NCBI GenBank assembly: GCA_002339265.1
Contig: DDKG01000044.1
Coordinates: 1-8,251, forward strand
DNA from: Massilia sp. UBA2604
Lineage (GTDB): Bacteria > Pseudomonadota > Gammaproteobacteria > Burkholderiales > Burkholderiaceae_D
Length of the DNA stretch: 8,251 nt
Direction: 5' to 3'
Positions 7,362 through 8,251 of the stretch are shown one piece after another. The position numbers and the translations under genes are program-made. Position 1 is the first letter of the stretch; the number at the start of each line of letters is the position of its first letter. Under the pieces are notes generated by a model. That model was given only the letters and a program-made list of their open reading frames with translations. It was not told the origin of the DNA and did no database searches.

Positions 7362-8018
7362 ATGAAAAAAACCAAAGTTGGCAAAACTCTACCGATGCCG
7401 GGCATGCCCCGGGAACAGGACGATACGCTCGCCAAGGCGGGGCCGGCAGCATCCGGGCTCAACCTTGCGAACCATTTCCTGATCGCCATGCCATCGATCC
7501 AGGACCCGATCTTCGGCGGCACCGTCGTCTATGTCTGCGAGCACAACGACAAGGGCGTGCTGGGCGTGGTCATCAACAAGCCGACCGATATGACGATGGA
7601 AACGCTGTTCGACCGCGTCGACCTGAAGCTGGCCGAAGGCCTGCGCGCGACCGTGGTCGACGAGCCGATCATGTTCGGCGGGCCGGTTCAGGACGACCGC
7701 GGCTTCGTGCTGCATTCGCCGGGCGGGCGCTATTCGTCGTCGCTGTCCGTCACCGACGACGTTGCCTTCACGACCTCGATCGACGTGCTCGAAGCGGTCG
7801 CCAGCGGCGGCGGTCCGGCGCGCATGCTGGTCTCGATCGGCTATGCCGGCTGGAGCCCCGGCCAGCTCGAGGAAGAAATCTCGCGCAACGGCTGGCTGAC
7901 GGTGGGCGCCGACGCGCGCGTGCTGTTCGACCTGCCGATCGAGGAACGCTACAACGCCGCCATCAAACTGCTGGGAATCGATCCCTTCATGCTCGCCACC
8001 GAAGCCGGCCATGCTTGA
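7362..8018 (+). CDS. yqgE: YqgE/AlgH family protein (UPF0301, DUF179)
   Basis: Conserved protein of the UPF0301 family, 218 residues, biochemical function not established. The name AlgH comes from a proposed regulatory role in alginate production in Pseudomonas, which does not transfer safely here. The family pattern is clear: NLANHFLIAMP (34-44), DPIFGGTVVYVCEHN (48-62), GVLGVVINKP (65-74), MFGGPVQDDRGFVLH (104-118), ARMLVSIGYAGWSPGQLEEEI (inside 153-173) and NGWLTV (176-181). There is no signal peptide or membrane segment, so it should be cytoplasmic. The start ATG 7362 has GAGAG at a good distance. This gives an N-terminal extension of about 30 residues, rich in Lys, Pro and Gly, before the conserved NLANHF; E. 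coli YqgE has only about 187 residues in total. The stop TGA 8016-8018 is followed after 24 nt by ruvX, the usual neighbour, so the two are probably one transcript. Confidence 0.93.
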   Translation: MKKTKVGKTLPMPGMPREQDDTLAKAGPAASGLNLANHFLIAMPSIQDPIFGGTVVYVCEHNDKGVLGVVINKPTDMTMETLFDRVDLKLAEGLRATVVDEPIMFGGPVQDDRGFVLHSPGGRYSSSLSVTDDVAFTTSIDVLEAVASGGGPARMLVSIGYAGWSPGQLEEEISRNGWLTVGADARVLFDLPIEERYNAAIKLLGIDPFMLATEAGHA

Positions 8019-8046
8019 TTCGCTGTACCTGCACCGTTGCGCATGA
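8011..8046 (+). other. Eleven-codon mini-ORF bridging yqgE and ruvX
   Basis: ATG 8011 opens a frame of 11 codons (MLDSLYLHRCA) ending at TGA 8044-8046. Its start overlaps the last codons of yqgE in another frame. Its stop overlaps the ATG of ruvX at 8043 as ATGA. It has no clear Shine-Dalgarno, so it may be chance. It is listed because the overlaps at both ends would permit translational coupling across the gap. Confidence 0.2.
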
Positions 8047-8251
8047 TGGTCGATATCGTTCTCGGCTTCGACTTCGGCATCAAGCGGATCGGCATCGCCA
8101 TGGGCAATACCCTGACCGGGCAGGCACAGCCGCTGCGCGTCATTTCCGCCATCGACAACGCCACCCGCTTCAAGATCATCGGCGAGCTGATCGCCGAATG
8201 GCGCCCGGCGCGCCTGGTGGTGGGCGAGCCGCGCCATCCCGACGGCGCCGA
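8043..8251 (+). CDS. ruvX: Putative pre-16S rRNA nuclease / RuvX-YqgF family protein, N-terminal part
   Basis: The 5' 209 nt (69 codons) of a gene cut by the window end. The product belongs to the RNase H-like YqgF/RuvX family. It was first proposed as a Holliday junction resolvase and in E. coli is implicated in 5' maturation of 16S rRNA; it is cytoplasmic. Visible motifs are GFDFGIKRIGIAMG (8-21), with D10 the expected metal-binding catalytic aspartate, and LVVGEPRHPDG (58-68), the second conserved strand and loop. Full-length members are about 135-150 residues, so roughly half is missing. Two in-frame ATGs, 8043 and 8046, are possible starts; the frame is closed upstream by the yqgE stop at 8016-8018, and TTG 8037 is a less likely alternative. 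No Shine-Dalgarno is visible, which suggests coupling to yqgE translation. The yqgE–ruvX order is common in proteobacteria. Confidence 0.92.
   Translation, partial: MMVDIVLGFDFGIKRIGIAMGNTLTGQAQPLRVISAIDNATRFKIIGELIAEWRPARLVVGEPRHPDGA

Noticed and set aside
7389..8237. Open frame of 282 codons on the minus strand across yqgE and ruvX
   Set aside because: It is antisense to two well-recognised genes, in register with both, with low-complexity composition.

Overview
The window is GC-rich, tightly packed bacterial chromosome. Gene content and protein style suggest a betaproteobacterium of the Burkholderiales, most likely Oxalobacteraceae (Massilia or Duganella type). The taxonomic call is inferred from a PilJ–ChpA pair, a yqgE–ruvX pair, strong G/C third-position codon bias and the palindromic repeat type. 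No 16S or other marker gene is present to confirm it.

Layout: (1) 1-220, + strand: the 3' end of a PilJ-type methyl-accepting chemotaxis protein. (2) 228-5534, + strand: one very large gene for a ChpA/PilL-type hybrid histidine kinase of 1768 residues. It has several Hpt modules, a CheA core, a CheW-like domain and a C-terminal receiver. These two genes are the end of a Chp (Pil-Chp) chemosensory operon, which in other bacteria controls type IV pilus twitching motility and surface sensing. (3) 5535-5695: a convergent intergenic gap filled mainly by two inverted copies of a 30-nt REP-like palindrome (a REPIN-like doublet). (4) 5696-7171, - strand: a class I CPD-type DNA photolyase. (5) 7172-7361: a divergent intergenic region that should hold the promoters for the photolyase and for yqgE. 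(6) 7362-8018, + strand: yqgE (AlgH/UPF0301 family). (7) 8043-8251, + strand: the 5' part of ruvX/yqgF, cut by the window end.

How the genes relate: PilJ is the receptor and ChpA the kinase of one pathway. The receptor signals through CheW-like adaptors (expected upstream, not in view) to ChpA. Phosphoryl groups then pass to the ChpA receiver and to separate PilG/PilH-type response regulators. The photolyase is a stand-alone light-dependent repair gene with its own orientation. yqgE and ruvX are a housekeeping pair probably transcribed together.

No tRNA, rRNA, CRISPR array, insertion sequence or phage gene was seen, and no gene-free stretch exceeds about 190 bases. All genes belong to known families and I found no convincing undescribed system. 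The points most worth checking are the REPIN-like doublet, the uneven set of phosphotransfer modules in ChpA, a coding hexamer repeat in its acidic linker, and a mini-ORF bridging yqgE and ruvX.
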